Below, in pieces: positions 45,400 through 52,639 of a stretch of 64,000 nt of DNA; within the stretch, counting starts at the first letter, position 1, and the number at the start of each line of letters is the position of its first letter. The DNA is taken from positions 7,021 to 71,020 of the forward strand of contig DLHY01000142.1 in assembly GCA_002483445.1 (NCBI GenBank), read 5' to 3'. The stretch comes from Blastocatellia bacterium UBA7656. Lineage in GTDB: Bacteria; Acidobacteriota; Blastocatellia; UBA7656. Made by a program: the position numbers and the translations under genes. The notes under the pieces are model-generated. The model was not told the origin of the DNA. It worked only from the letters and a program-made list of their open reading frames with translations, and searched no databases.

Positions 45400-47115
45400 T
45401 TGTCCCGATTAGACGAAAAGTATCACGACGAAGTGGAAAAACTGATCGAGATGGGTAGGGAAAAAGAGTACCTTACCTATGACGATATAAATCGACTTCT
45501 GCCTGCCGACCTCACTTCAGCCGATGACATAGAAGCTCTGTTCGACGCTATCGGAGCCGAAGGCATTTCCATCTCCGACACGGACGAAAAATTTCTGGAA
45601 ACTGCGGCGAGAAGCACAGTCGATTCGGACGGGAAATTCGACGAGGTATTCGACGAAGAACTGGATGTCGATCTTTCGCCCAGTTCATCGGATCGAATGA
45701 GCGATCCTGTCCGACTATATCTGCGCGAAATGGCCGTGGTGCCTTTGCTCACGCGCGAGGGCGAAGTGGAAATCGCGCGACGCATCGAGCGAGGGCGTCA
45801 TCGGGCGATCAAGGCGATTTCGCGTCTGCCCCTCTGCGTGGATGAACTCATCCGGACGGGCGAGCGGCTTCGCCGCGGAGAGTTGCACATACGCGAACTC
45901 GTTACATTCGGCGAGCAGGAAATAGTGACCGAAGATCGCGATGAAGAGTATCTCAACGCAACGCTCGACGCTCTGGCGGAAATGAAAAAAATTTTCGACC
46001 GGGCGATTCGTCTTTATGACGCATACTTCAACGAGCCTAAGAAATCGCCGCGCCTCACAAAGCTGCGCCGCAAGCTTGCGCGGGCGCGAATTCAGCTTTC
46101 GCGCCAGGTGCGCGCGCTCGACGTGTTTCAACAGCAGCAGCACTCAATCATCGAGTTGATAATCGATTCAGTCGATCAGGCGAAAGAGGCGAGGGTCGCC
46201 ATCGAGCGCGCGCGTCGCGCCCTTGACAAGAAGAAGTGGAACGAAGACGAACGCGAATTGCGCAAGCGACTGCGCGACGCCGAGCGTCATCTCGACCGAT
46301 TGCAAGAGACCTGGCACGTCGACGCGCTGGAAATCGAACGCTCGCTCCTGTCTATTCAAAAGGGAAGCGAAGAGGCGGGCCGCGCGAAAAAACAACTCAT
46401 CGAAGCCAACCTGCGATTAGTGGTCTCGATAGCCAAAAAGTACACCAATCGAGGATTGCAGTTTTTGGACCTCATTCAGGAAGGCAACATCGGATTGATG
46501 AAAGCGGTCGATAAATTCGAATGGCGGCGCGGGTATAAATTCTCTACCTATGCGACCTGGTGGATTCGTCAGGCTATAACTCGCGCCATAGCGGATCAGG
46601 CCCGCACCATCAGAATCCCCGTGCATATGATCGAAACGATCAACAAACTCGTGCGCACATCCCGCGCGATGGTTCAGGAGCTTGGTCGCGAACCAAGCTC
46701 TGAGGAACTGGCCGTAAGGATGGATTTGCCGGTGCCTAAAGTGCGAAAGATTCTGAAGATCGCGCAGGAGCCTATCTCGCTCGAAACTCCAATCGGCGAA
46801 GAAGAGGATTCGCATCTCGGAGATTTCATCGAAGACAAGACTATAACCAATCCTGCCGACTCGGTCATCTCAGCCAACCTGCGCGAGATAACCGACGAGG
46901 TGTTGAAGTCGCTCACTCCGCGCGAAGAGAAAGTCATCAAGATGCGATTCGGCCTCGGCCCGAACAGCAGCGAGCATACTCTGGAAGAAGTAGGCCAGCA
47001 CTTCGCCGTCACCCGCGAGCGCATACGCCAGATAGAAGCGAAAGCCCTCCGCAAACTCCGTCATCCGTCGCGCTCTCGCAAGCTGAGAGCCTTCCTCGAA
47101 TCGATTCAACCCTGA
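45400..47115 (+). CDS. rpoD: RNA polymerase primary sigma factor
   Basis: 571 residues, TTG start at 45400 with GGAG nine bases upstream. Region 1.1 is recognisable (EKLIEMGREKEYLTYDDI), region 1.2 is DPVRLYLREMAVVPLLTREGE, and a long non-conserved insert spans about 120-300. Regions 2.1-2.4 run from ANLRLVVSIAKKYTNRG through GYKFSTYATWWIRQAITRAI. Region 4.2 is EEVGQHFAVTRERIRQIEAKAL. The conserved elements indicate ordinary TTGACA/TATAAT promoters, which are seen elsewhere in the window. It follows dnaG. Confidence 0.95.
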   Translation: MSRLDEKYHDEVEKLIEMGREKEYLTYDDINRLLPADLTSADDIEALFDAIGAEGISISDTDEKFLETAARSTVDSDGKFDEVFDEELDVDLSPSSSDRMSDPVRLYLREMAVVPLLTREGEVEIARRIERGRHRAIKAISRLPLCVDELIRTGERLRRGELHIRELVTFGEQEIVTEDRDEEYLNATLDALAEMKKIFDRAIRLYDAYFNEPKKSPRLTKLRRKLARARIQLSRQVRALDVFQQQQHSIIELIIDSVDQAKEARVAIERARRALDKKKWNEDERELRKRLRDAERHLDRLQETWHVDALEIERSLLSIQKGSEEAGRAKKQLIEANLRLVVSIAKKYTNRGLQFLDLIQEGNIGLMKAVDKFEWRRGYKFSTYATWWIRQAITRAIADQARTIRIPVHMIETINKLVRTSRAMVQELGREPSSEELAVRMDLPVPKVRKILKIAQEPISLETPIGEEEDSHLGDFIEDKTITNPADSVISANLREITDEVLKSLTPREEKVIKMRFGLGPNSSEHTLEEVGQHFAVTRERIRQIEAKALRKLRHPSRSRKLRAFLESIQP

Positions 47116-47136
47116 CTAACGCGGTTCCGACTCCCA

Positions 47137-47670
47137 TCAGCTTTCAAGTTCCACGCCAAGCCCGTCGGCCAATCGATTGACGAATGCGAAATAACCTGTA
47201 ACAAGATTGAGAGCGAGTATCGCCGTGTCCGTCAGCCCCCTGTCGCGCAGCAAATCGACATCGCCTCTTTGCATCTCGTAAGGAGTCATCGTCAGCTTCA
47301 CCGCGTAATCGAGCATCGCGCGTTCTTTGTCGCTTATGGAAGCGGCGCGGTAATCGCTTTTGAGTCGTTCGATCAATTCATCATCGCGCGTCAACTGGCG
47401 GAGTCCCTCCGCGTGATGGCGCACTCAGTAATGACAGCGATTGGCGGCTGAGACTACGACGGCCACCATTTCGCGCTCGCGGCGTGAGAGCGCCGACGGA
47501 GAATGCATCAAGGTTTTGTAGAGATCGAAGTGTGCGCGCAGTGTAGGAGGGTCGAGGCTGTGAATTTTCAGGATGTTATCGACCGGCCCGCGCGGATCGC
47601 GCATACGTTCGTACATCTCGCGCAATTTTCCATCGGCTTCATTTTCGTCGATCACTTTGATCCATGCCAT
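47137..47670 (-). CDS. AhpD-like peroxidase-related selenoprotein (UGA read as Sec)
   Basis: Carboxymuconolactone-decarboxylase/AhpD-fold protein of 177 residues, read through an in-frame TGA at 47425-47427. The N-terminal half ends SRREREMVAVVVSAANRCHY. After the TGA the frame continues VRHHAEGLRQL and on to GYFAFVNRLADGLGVELES. In this family the active site is CxxC followed by xxHH; here it is Cys79-His-Tyr-Sec82. The two halves are one uninterrupted frame with normal family length. A SECIS-like hairpin lies at the right place and tRNA-Sec is at 15359. A nonsense mutation is the alternative. Start ATG has GGAGAAGG upstream. Confidence 0.85.
47385..47427 (-). promoter_or_regulatory. Candidate bacterial SECIS element
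   Basis: Directly after the UGA (minus strand), 18 nt lead to an apical loop GGA closed by the perfect stem GCGGAG/CTCCGC (47412-47398). An outer UGCGC/GCGCG pairing (47423-47419 with 47389-47385) can close the structure. Loop distance from UGA and a G at the first loop position agree with the known bacterial SECIS pattern recognised by SelB. Confidence 0.7.
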
Positions 47671-47676
47671 AATGCC

Positions 47677-47750
47677 TTCTCCTTCGAAAAGTCTGGAGTC
47701 GAGAGTCTGGAGTCTGGAGTCCGTTATTTGGAGTCGTCACCTGTTTTCAT
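47677..47750. repeat. GTCTGGA heptad repeat, copy B
   Basis: Near-identical over about 74 bp to copy C at 54815-54892, including flanks CCTTCTCCTTCGAAAA and GGAGTCRTCACCTG. On the minus strand it ends in GGAGAAGG, which serves as ribosome site of the selenoprotein gene. Confidence 0.88.
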
Positions 47751-47787
47751 ACTTCCAGGATATCGTCTCTGACCTCATCAACGCCTC

Positions 47788-48525
47788 CTACAGGACGATC
47801 ATCACTTCATCAATCGGCTTCTTTGTAATGTTCGGCACCGCGCAACCCTCGGCAGGATAGCCTACGGGTATGAGCAGAAACGGTCTTTCGTTTTTCGGGC
47901 GTCCCAGCACCTTTGCCAGAAATCCCATGGGGCTTGGCGTATGCGTCAGCGTGGCGAGTCCGGCGTTGTGAAGCGCGGCAAGCAACATCCCCGTTGCAAT
48001 GCCAACCGATTCGTTGACGTAGTAGTGCTTCGAGTGAATATATGTGCCGTCGTCGACTGGCGACAGGGTTTCGCCATAGGTGATGGCGAAGACGACGATC
48101 AGGTACGGGGCTATTTCCAAAAACTCTTTGTGCCAGTCTGTGCCGAGAGGAGCGAGCGATTCTTTCCATTCTTCAGGGAAGCGACGCTCATAATTTTCGC
48201 GCTCTTCTTCTTCGGCGGCGAGTCTGATTTTATGCTTGATCGCAGGGTCGCTGACGACGACGAATCGCCACGGCTGCTGATTCGCGCCCGAAGGCGCGGT
48301 CGCCGCGGTTTCGATGGCTGTTTTTATGATATCGAGCGGAACCGCCTCGGAGGAAAAATCGCGGACGGTTCGCCGACGGCGCATCCTCTCAAGAAATTCT
48401 TTTGCGCGCTCAACCCGCTCGTCTGAATTCAACCGATCAAACTCAAGCGGTATGAATGCCTCTCTGGTATTCAAGCTTTCTCCTTTCTCAAACGCAAAGG
48501 CGCGAAGGACTTCATCTCTTTTCAA
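47788..48525 (-). CDS. Nitroreductase-fold flavoprotein, iodotyrosine-deiodinase-like
   Basis: 245 residues, TTG start. FMN-binding motifs are RRRTVRDFSSEAV and APSGANQQPWRFVVV. The central KHYYVNESVGIATGMLLAALHNAGL and the end LLIPVGYPAEGCAVP...KKPIDEVMIVL align closely with iodotyrosine deiodinases, rather than with generic nitroreductases or BluB. Members reductively dehalogenate halotyrosines; bacterial substrates are mostly untested. It lies between the dehydrogenase gene and the selenoprotein gene, same strand, joined by GTCTGGA repeats, so it may be part of one redox operon. Confidence 0.82.
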   Translation of the reverse strand: MKRDEVLRAFAFEKGESLNTREAFIPLEFDRLNSDERVERAKEFLERMRRRRTVRDFSSEAVPLDIIKTAIETAATAPSGANQQPWRFVVVSDPAIKHKIRLAAEEEERENYERRFPEEWKESLAPLGTDWHKEFLEIAPYLIVVFAITYGETLSPVDDGTYIHSKHYYVNESVGIATGMLLAALHNAGLATLTHTPSPMGFLAKVLGRPKNERPFLLIPVGYPAEGCAVPNITKKPIDEVMIVL

Positions 48526-48573
48526 CTCGTGCGCGCTTTGGCGAAGATCAAGACATAAAGAGATCGAAAAAAA

Positions 48574-48609
48574 CGACTCCTGACTCCAGACTCTCGACTC
48601 CAGACTTTC
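48574..48609. repeat. GTCTGGA heptad repeat, copy E (reverse orientation)
   Basis: Reads GACTCCAGACTCTCGACTCC on the plus strand. It begins directly at the TGA stop of the dehydrogenase gene and fills the gap to the nitroreductase-fold gene. Confidence 0.85.
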
Positions 48610-49498
48610 ACACCAGATTCATCGGCCTGGGATTTTCCGGGTCGGAGTAGTCGTAAAAGCCGCGACCGCTCTTCCTGCCATAAAGCCCTGCCATCACCAT
48701 TCGCTTGAGCAGCGGCGGAGGAGCGAATCTCTTCTCCTTGAACTCGTCGAACATTATGTTGGCTATGTAATAAGTTGTGTCGAGTCCGACGAAGTCCAGA
48801 AGCGTGAATGGCCCCATCGGGTGTCCGCATCCGAGCTTCATACCGTTATCGATGTCGAGGATTGACCCTACGCCTTCTTCGAGCGCGCGAATGCAGTCGA
48901 GCATGTAAGGCACAAGCAATCGGTTGACTATAAACCCCGTGCGGTCTGTAGTCACGACAGGCACTTTGCCTATCTCGCGCGCAAACTGAGTGGCGTCGTC
49001 GAACGCTTCAGGGTCGGTCAGAATCGTGCGGACTACTTCGACGAGCTTCATCACCGGGACGGGATTGAAGAAGTGCATACCGATGAATCGGCGCTGACGT
49101 TCGGCGCTCGCAGCGGTCATCATCTGCGTAACAGAGAGGCTCGATGTGTTGGAAGCGAATATCGTTTCCGGCCCGCATATTCGGTCGAGCGCGGAGTAGG
49201 TTTTATTTTTCTCTTCGATGTTTTCGATTATCGCTTCGATGACTATCTGTGCGCCCGCTGCGTCTTCAAGTCGGGTCGATCCTTTCAAACGCGCCAGGAT
49301 TTTGTCGCGCTCTTCCGTCGCGAGCTTTCCTTTTTCAACCATGCGGTCGAGTTGTTTGCGGATGCCGCTGAGTCCCTTGTTCAAAAATTCCTGGGCGACT
49401 TCTATGATTGTAACTTCGCGCCCCGCCTGTGCGCAGACCTGCGCGATGCCTGATCCCATCAGGCCGCATCCCAGCACTGCAACTTTATTGATTCCCAT
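48608..49498 (-). CDS. hbd: 3-hydroxybutyryl-CoA dehydrogenase
   Basis: 296 residues. The NAD-binding domain opens with VAVLGCGLMGSGIAQVCAQAG. Catalytic-domain motifs are FASNTSSLSVTQM, RFIGMHFFNPVPVMKLVEVV (catalytic His in MHFFNP), DRTGFIVNRLLVPYM and the Asn/Gly block GHPMGPFTLLDFVGLD. It oxidises (S)-3-hydroxyacyl-CoA to 3-ketoacyl-CoA in fatty acid or butanoate metabolism. GGAGGCGAAAGAG precedes the ATG. First gene of a minus-strand run with the deiodinase-like and selenoprotein genes. Confidence 0.93.
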   Translation of the reverse strand: MGINKVAVLGCGLMGSGIAQVCAQAGREVTIIEVAQEFLNKGLSGIRKQLDRMVEKGKLATEERDKILARLKGSTRLEDAAGAQIVIEAIIENIEEKNKTYSALDRICGPETIFASNTSSLSVTQMMTAASAERQRRFIGMHFFNPVPVMKLVEVVRTILTDPEAFDDATQFAREIGKVPVVTTDRTGFIVNRLLVPYMLDCIRALEEGVGSILDIDNGMKLGCGHPMGPFTLLDFVGLDTTYYIANIMFDEFKEKRFAPPPLLKRMVMAGLYGRKSGRGFYDYSDPENPRPMNLV

Positions 49499-49674
49499 CT
49501 CTTTCGCCTCCGTTTCCGAATAATGAATGCTGACCGGCTCAACGCGCCGGTCTCGAATCTGAGGAGTTTACCCTGTTTTCGGCTGAGAATGCGACCCCGA
49601 ACCTCTGCATTGCCTTGCGGACTGACGGTCAGCTATCATGCGCGATTCTATATTGGGTCTGAAAGGAGACTATC

Positions 49675-50142
49675 TTGGAAAGAACTCTGGTGCTGATAAA
49701 ACCCGACGCTGTTCAGCGCGGGCTTGCGGGGAAAATACTCGCCCGCTTCGAAGAAAAAGGATTGAAGATCGTCGGCATTAAATTTATGCAACTCAGCGAC
49801 GCGCTTTTGGGTGAGCATTACAGTCATCTGGCCGACAAGCCTTTTTTCGCAGGCATACGTCGCTTCATGCAATCTACACCTGTGATCGCAGTGTGCCTCG
49901 AAGGACTTGACGCGGTGGATACGGTGCGCGCGATTTGCGGCATCACCAAAGCGCGCGCAGCCGCACCGGGAACGATACGCGGAGACTGGGCGATGAGCAT
50001 TCAGGCCAATCTGGTCCACGCCTCGGATTCCATTGAAACCGCCCTCGTCGAAGTCCCGCGATTCTTCGAGGAGTCGGAACTCTTCACTTACGATTCCTTA
50101 TCGATACCTCTGATTTACTCCGAAGATGAAAGAGGTAAATAA
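49675..50142 (+). CDS. ndk: Nucleoside diphosphate kinase
   Basis: 155 residues, TTG start with GGAG six bases upstream. ERTLVLIKPDAVQRGLAGKIL opens the ferredoxin fold. The nucleotide-binding and catalytic end reads PGTIRGDWAMSIQANLVHASDSIE, with the phospho-histidine in NLVHASDS. Exchanges gamma-phosphates among NTPs. A C-terminal extension (VPRFFEESELFTYDSL...) is of the kind seen in archaeal and some bacterial members. A perfect 46-bp palindrome follows the stop. Confidence 0.92.
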   Translation: MERTLVLIKPDAVQRGLAGKILARFEEKGLKIVGIKFMQLSDALLGEHYSHLADKPFFAGIRRFMQSTPVIAVCLEGLDAVDTVRAICGITKARAAAPGTIRGDWAMSIQANLVHASDSIETALVEVPRFFEESELFTYDSLSIPLIYSEDERGK

Positions 50143-50146
50143 ACAG

Positions 50147-50192
50147 AGATGAACAGGATTGACCGTGTGCACACGGTCAATCCTGTTCATCT
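50147..50192. repeat. 46-bp perfect palindrome
   Basis: Two exact 23-nt arms (AGATGAACAGGATTGACCG... and its complement) with no spacer, centred on GTGCAC, four bases after the ndk stop. It can extrude as a cruciform or end transcription as an RNA hairpin. It lacks a clear T tract. Confidence 0.9.
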
Positions 50193-50197
50193 GCGCG

Positions 50198-50243
50198 AAA
50201 ATCCATTTCGTTGACAAGGCGCACGGCTTCCATTTAGCATCAA
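50198..50243 (+). promoter_or_regulatory. Duplicated sigma-70 promoter, copy 1
   Basis: TTGACA (50211-50216), 18-bp spacer, TAGCAT (50235-50240), within a 46-bp block repeated at 50747-50792. It lies about 30 bp upstream of the coiled-coil gene start. Confidence 0.6.
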
Positions 50244-50270
50244 CTTGCTGGATGAAAGGAGCGAGGGATT

Positions 50271-50633
50271 ATGAGCAGCGAAGACATAAAACTGATTCTT
50301 CAAAGGCTGGGTAATATCGAAACCGGCGTGATGAATTTAGGCACGCGCCTGGAGGCACTGGAGAATAAAGTCGACGAGCGACTTCAGGACACGCGCCCGA
50401 TGTGGGAAGGCGTCCAAGTCCAACTCAAGGAATTGCGCGAGGGACAGGAGAAATTGAGCGAAGATCAGGCAAAGTTGCGCGAGGGACAGGAGAAAGTGCA
50501 AGAGGGACAGGAAAAGCTTGCTTCCGAAATGCGCGCATTGCGTAAGGCTTTCAGCCGTTCCTACAGCGATCTGCTTATCACTCAGGAAGAACATGAGGAG
50601 AGATTGGAAAAGCTCGAAGGGAAGCGGCAATAG
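50271..50633 (+). CDS. Coiled-coil protein with short Gln/Glu repeats
   Basis: 120 residues, almost entirely predicted coiled coil: QRLGNIETGVMNLGTRLEALENKV, then a degenerate repeat of the 7-residue pattern L-x-E-G-Q-E-K (about residues 55-85), and a C-terminal helix EEHEERLEKLEGKRQ. No membrane or enzymatic motif is seen. Similar small coiled-coil proteins are widespread and uncharacterised. AAGGAG lies upstream, and a promoter block copied in front of cysS suggests parallel expression. Confidence 0.65.
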   Translation: MSSEDIKLILQRLGNIETGVMNLGTRLEALENKVDERLQDTRPMWEGVQVQLKELREGQEKLSEDQAKLREGQEKVQEGQEKLASEMRALRKAFSRSYSDLLITQEEHEERLEKLEGKRQ

Positions 50634-50746
50634 GCGCTAAAGGGACGCCCTCTTCGTCTGTTTCCAATCCCTGAATTTGAAATGAGGTTCGTTGTCGCGT
50701 GATCGTTCGAGAATCTCCCATCCCCGCATTCGTTTCACTCGTTGCA

Positions 50747-50792
50747 AAAATCCATTTCGTTGACAATCTGCGCGGATTCCATTTAGCATCAA
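50747..50792 (+). promoter_or_regulatory. Duplicated sigma-70 promoter, copy 2
   Basis: TTGACA (50760-50765), 18-bp spacer, TAGCAT (50784-50789). The block matches 50198-50243 except for about seven spacer bases. It lies some 40 bp upstream of cysS. Confidence 0.6.
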
Positions 50793-50832
50793 TCAGCGAG
50801 CAAGTTCTGCCGAGTGGAGTGGAAAACGAATA

Positions 50833-52227
50833 ATGCTGAAGCTCAGGAATACGCTGACGCGACAACCGGAAGAGTTCAAACCGCTTGAAAATAATACTGT
50901 CCGCATGTATGCGTGCGGCCCTACCGTCTACGACTACGGCCACATTGGGAATTTCCGAACCTTCGTCGCAGTCGATATATTGCGCCGCTATCTGAAATAC
51001 CTCGGCTACGAGGTGCGCCACATCATGAACATAACCGATGTGGACGACAAGATAATTCGCGGAATGAAGGAATCGGGCAAGGGACTGCGCGAATATACCG
51101 AGTTTTACACTCAGGAATTTTTGCGCGACTCCGCTTCGCTCGGCATCCTTCCGCCCGACACGATGCCGCGCGCAACGGATCACATCGCGGAGATGATAGA
51201 ACTGATGCAGCGGCTCACGGACGCGGGGCATACCTATCTGAGCGATGGCTCGCTTTACTTTCGCATCGGATCATTTCCCGGCTACGGGAGGCTTTCGGGC
51301 TTGAAGATAGAGGGCAATCAGGCTGGCGCGCGAGTCGATGTCGATGAGTATGAAAAGGCCGACGCGCGCGATTTCGTTTTGTGGAAGGCGACGAAAGAAG
51401 AAGGCGAGCCGAGTTGGGCTTCTCCCTTCGGAGAAGGGCGACCGGGCTGGCATCTGGAATGCTCGGCTATGTCGATGAAGTACCTCGGAGAGTCTTTCGA
51501 CCTCCACTGTGGCGGAGTCGATCTGATCTTTCCTCATCACGAAAACGAGATAGCGCAATCGGAAGGCGCGACCAAACGGCCTTTCGTCAGGACATGGTTT
51601 CATGTCGAGTTTCTGCTTTCGGAAGGCGCGAAGATGGCCAAGAGCGCGGGGAATTTCTACACCGTCCGCCAGCTTATCTCTCAGGGCTATGACGCGATGG
51701 CCATTCGCTACCTCCTGCTTTCGGTGCCTTACAGCACGCAACTCAACTTCATGCTCGACGGGATCCGCGCCGCCGAAAGTTCGCTCGAAAGACTCAGAAA
51801 TTTTCGTCGTCGCGTGAGTGATTTTGAAGGCAAGGCCGTGTCGCACAACAGAGTTGAAGAAATAGTCGCGAGGACGCGGGAAAAGTTCGAAGCGGCGATG
51901 AATAACGACCTGAACACCGCCGAGGCGCTTGCCGCTCTGTTCGATATGAGGCGCGATGTCAACACGGCTATGGACGAAGGCGAGTTCGGAGCGGAAGACA
52001 AAGAGAACGTGCTTGAACTGATCGCGCGGATAGATTCGGTTTTCGGCATAATGGGAGAAGAAAAGCAGGAGATGCTCGATCCCGAAATCGATGCCCTGAT
52101 CGAAGAGCGCAATCAATCGCGTCGAAGCCGCAATTTCCGCAGGGCTGATGAAATCAGAGACGATCTCGCGGAGCGCGGGATAATTCTCGAAGACACGCCG
52201 CAGGGAACGAAATGGAAGAGGAAATAG
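50833..52227 (+). CDS. cysS: Cysteinyl-tRNA synthetase
   Basis: 464-residue class I synthetase. RMYACGPTVYDYGHIGNFRTF holds the zinc Cys and the HIGH-type motif. DVDDKIIRG, GWHLECSAMSMKYLG and DLIFPHHENEIAQSE supply further zinc/cysteine-binding residues. AKMAKSAGNF is the KMSKS-type loop. The C-terminal helical anticodon-stem domain is complete (EERNQSRRSRNFRRADEIRDDL). The frame ends five bases before the FmdB-type gene, so the two are one transcript. Confidence 0.95.
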   Translation: MLKLRNTLTRQPEEFKPLENNTVRMYACGPTVYDYGHIGNFRTFVAVDILRRYLKYLGYEVRHIMNITDVDDKIIRGMKESGKGLREYTEFYTQEFLRDSASLGILPPDTMPRATDHIAEMIELMQRLTDAGHTYLSDGSLYFRIGSFPGYGRLSGLKIEGNQAGARVDVDEYEKADARDFVLWKATKEEGEPSWASPFGEGRPGWHLECSAMSMKYLGESFDLHCGGVDLIFPHHENEIAQSEGATKRPFVRTWFHVEFLLSEGAKMAKSAGNFYTVRQLISQGYDAMAIRYLLLSVPYSTQLNFMLDGIRAAESSLERLRNFRRRVSDFEGKAVSHNRVEEIVARTREKFEAAMNNDLNTAEALAALFDMRRDVNTAMDEGEFGAEDKENVLELIARIDSVFGIMGEEKQEMLDPEIDALIEERNQSRRSRNFRRADEIRDDLAERGIILEDTPQGTKWKRK

Positions 52228-52231
52228 AGCC

Positions 52232-52459
52232 ATGCCTATCTTCGAATACATCTGCAAAGAGTGCGATCACAGATTTGAAAAGCTGGTTCTGGGCGCGACT
52301 GCGGTCGAATGCCCGTCGTGCAGGAGCGCGAAGCTTGAAAAGCAACTGTCAGTCTTTGCCGCAGCCACGAAAGGTTCTGCGGTTGAAAGCAACATTCCAT
52401 CCGGCTCCTGCGGGGCGTGCGGCGATCCGCGCGGCCCCGGAGCCTGCTCGATAAACTGA
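52232..52459 (+). CDS. FmdB-family zinc-ribbon protein
   Basis: 75 residues. Starts MPIFEYICKECDHRFEKLV, with a Cys4 zinc ribbon (CKEC ... CPSC), the standard FmdB regulatory-protein pattern. A Ser/Gly/Cys-rich tail ends CGACGDPRGPGACSIN, common in the family. The role is unresolved; the name comes from a formamidase regulator. Directly downstream of cysS. Confidence 0.85.
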   Translation: MPIFEYICKECDHRFEKLVLGATAVECPSCRSAKLEKQLSVFAAATKGSAVESNIPSGSCGACGDPRGPGACSIN

Positions 52460-52639
52460 AAATCCTATCGAAACATTCAGGCGCGATTTACCTTCGTGAT
52501 AAATGGCTATGCCTGGACGATTGCTCGTCCGTGGAAATCAACTCGCAGGAAATCTGTCAGCCTTATACTGATTTGCCTTCAGCGCGAAATCTCTTCAAAA
52601 TAGTGGCCCGATTCTTTATTCCGGCAAATGGAGGAGCGT

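Noticed and set aside
47425..47427. Nonsense mutation making a pseudogene
   Set aside because: The TGA sits exactly on a catalytic cysteine position, the rest is intact, a SECIS-like hairpin follows, and tRNA-Sec is present; kept as the alternative explanation only.
47677..47750. CRISPR array
   Set aside because: Units are 7 bp without spacers, and no cas genes are near.
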